A DNA stretch of 6,839 nucleotides from Bradyrhizobium sp. (GTDB taxonomy: Bacteria; Pseudomonadota; Alphaproteobacteria; Rhizobiales; Xanthobacteraceae). The number at the start of each line of letters is the position of its first letter. The stretch's first letter is position 1. Location of the stretch: contig JAQGKJ010000676.1 of NCBI GenBank assembly GCA_028290165.1, positions 1 to 6,839 on the forward strand. The letters run 5' to 3'. The position numbers were made by a program, and so were the translations under genes. Below, one piece after another: positions 6,046-6,839 of this stretch. A model generated the notes under the pieces. The model searched no databases. It saw only the letters and a program-made list of their open reading frames with translations, and had not been told where the DNA came from.

Positions 6046-6839
6046 TCAGATCGCCTTCAATTTGCGATAGGCGAACCACACCATCTTCAGCAGCAGCCAG
6101 CCGTCGCGAAAACGCGAGATCTGGGTCTCGCCGAAGGTGCGCGCCCTGTAGTGGATCGGCGTCTCGATGATTTTGAGATTCTGTTTGGCCGCGCCGAAGA
6201 TCAGGTCGAAATCGCCGAACGGATCGAAATTGCCGAAATAGCCGCGTTCTTGCGCCAGCACCTCGTAGTCTTTTCGCAACAATACCTTGGTGCCGCACAG
6301 CGTGTCGGTCAGCCTGGTATTGACGAGGTAGCTGAACAGGTAGGCAAAGCAACGGTTGGCGATGAGGTTGAGCGGGCGCATCGCCTCATCCTCCATCGGA
6401 TAGATCAGGCGGGTGCCGTTGACGAACTCGGCCTTCCCGGTCTCGATCACAGCGTGATATTTCGGCAGCGCTTCCGGCGGCATCGTCAGGTCGGCGTCCA
6501 GGATCATCAGCACGTCGCCGGTCGCCGCGGCAAAACCCTTGCGGACCGCGTCGCCCTTGCCCTTGCCTTCCTGCTTCAGCACCTTGATGTCCCAGTCATC
6601 CTTGTAGGCATCGCGGACACGCTTGCATTCCCCATAGGTGTCGTCGCTGGAATTTCCTTCGACGAACAGAATCTCCTGGGTGCTGCCGAATTTCGGCATC
6701 CGCAGGATCGCGCTTTCGATATTGCCCCTCTCGTTCCGGCAGGGAATGACGATGCTGACCGAGAATTTCCGATCCGGGAATTTCCGGACCGGACGCCCGA
6801 CGATATAGGTCCGCAGGCACAATTGCCGGATGCCGGGCA
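6046..6839 (-). CDS. GT2 family glycosyltransferase, C-terminal part (5' end outside)
   Basis: The frame is open from the window edge to TGA at 6046-6048, giving 263 visible residues. Counting from TTG 6820-6822 as residue 1: nucleotide-binding start VSIVIPCRNERGNIESA (22-38); EGNSSDDTY (55-63); KGKGDAVRKGFAAATGD (87-103); metal/sugar-nucleotide DAD at 109-111 in MILDADLTMPPEALPKY; TDTLCGTKVLLRKDY (172-186); and FDPFGDFDLIFGA (199-211), as in polyprenol-phosphate-mannose-synthase-like GT-A enzymes. It should transfer a sugar from a nucleotide donor at the cytoplasmic face, probably to a lipid or polysaccharide acceptor; the acceptor is unknown. No long membrane segment is present in this part. 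Five codons upstream of the TTG (PGIRQ) remain open and LCLRTYIVGRPV looks like an interdomain linker. In relatives I recall this GT2 domain follows a SAM-methyltransferase domain in one polypeptide, so the start is probably well beyond 6839 and TTG 6820 is not a credible start. Confidence 0.88.
   Translation of the reverse strand, partial: PGIRQLCLRTYIVGRPVRKFPDRKFSVSIVIPCRNERGNIESAILRMPKFGSTQEILFVEGNSSDDTYGECKRVRDAYKDDWDIKVLKQEGKGKGDAVRKGFAAATGDVLMILDADLTMPPEALPKYHAVIETGKAEFVNGTRLIYPMEDEAMRPLNLIANRCFAYLFSYLVNTRLTDTLCGTKVLLRKDYEVLAQERGYFGNFDPFGDFDLIFGAAKQNLKIIETPIHYRARTFGETQISRFRDGWLLLKMVWFAYRKLKAI

Noticed and set aside
1..6839. tRNA, rRNA, CRISPR array, toxin-antitoxin or defence cluster
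   Set aside because: No cloverleaf, rRNA-like segment, regularly spaced repeats or recognisable defence proteins were seen.

Overview
The DNA is GC-rich with typical alphaproteobacterial coding. The genes resemble families I know from Bradyrhizobium and its relatives (Nitrobacteraceae): a three-PAS hybrid histidine kinase, a PHB-depolymerase-type esterase with a basic C-terminal tail, a GT2 glycosyltransferase, an IS630-type transposase and a 'GATTGCTTCG...ATGAC' intergenic palindromic repeat. The genus is inferred from memory of these families and was not tested by a search. All substantial genes read on the minus strand; the only plus-strand coding trace is a relic.

Layout from low to high coordinates. 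1-155 is the N-terminal end of an IS630-family transposase cut off by the window edge. A short gap with a palindrome (205-219) separates it from a soluble hybrid sensor histidine kinase (225-2735) with three PAS-like domains, HisKA, HATPase and a C-terminal receiver. A 172-base leader and spacer precedes it. Upstream lies an alpha/beta-hydrolase esterase of the PHB depolymerase family (2908-4131), for which a GTG start with a good Shine-Dalgarno is preferred. Next is a 14-TM DHA2-type MFS exporter (4274-5679) whose frame is broken by one missing base near 4989, leaving an N-terminal half ending in TGA at 4960-4962 and a C-terminal half that could restart at the overlapping ATG. 5680-6045 has no intact gene. 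It holds a tandem heptamer, an imperfect inverted repeat, an 18-codon plus-strand relic of sthA (soluble pyridine nucleotide transhydrogenase), and the repeat element that cuts that relic off. The window ends inside a GT2 glycosyltransferase (6046-6839), whose 5' end lies outside.

The genes do not form an obvious pathway, and the spacings (106-366 bases) argue against one operon. The kinase senses an unknown cytosolic signal and has no DNA-binding partner in view; the esterase is a stand-alone hydrolase; the transporter is probably dead or split; the glycosyltransferase belongs to whatever lies beyond 6839. I see no new multi-gene system. The most unusual content is the decay between about 4960 and 6010: a broken exporter beside a gene relic truncated by a palindromic repeat.
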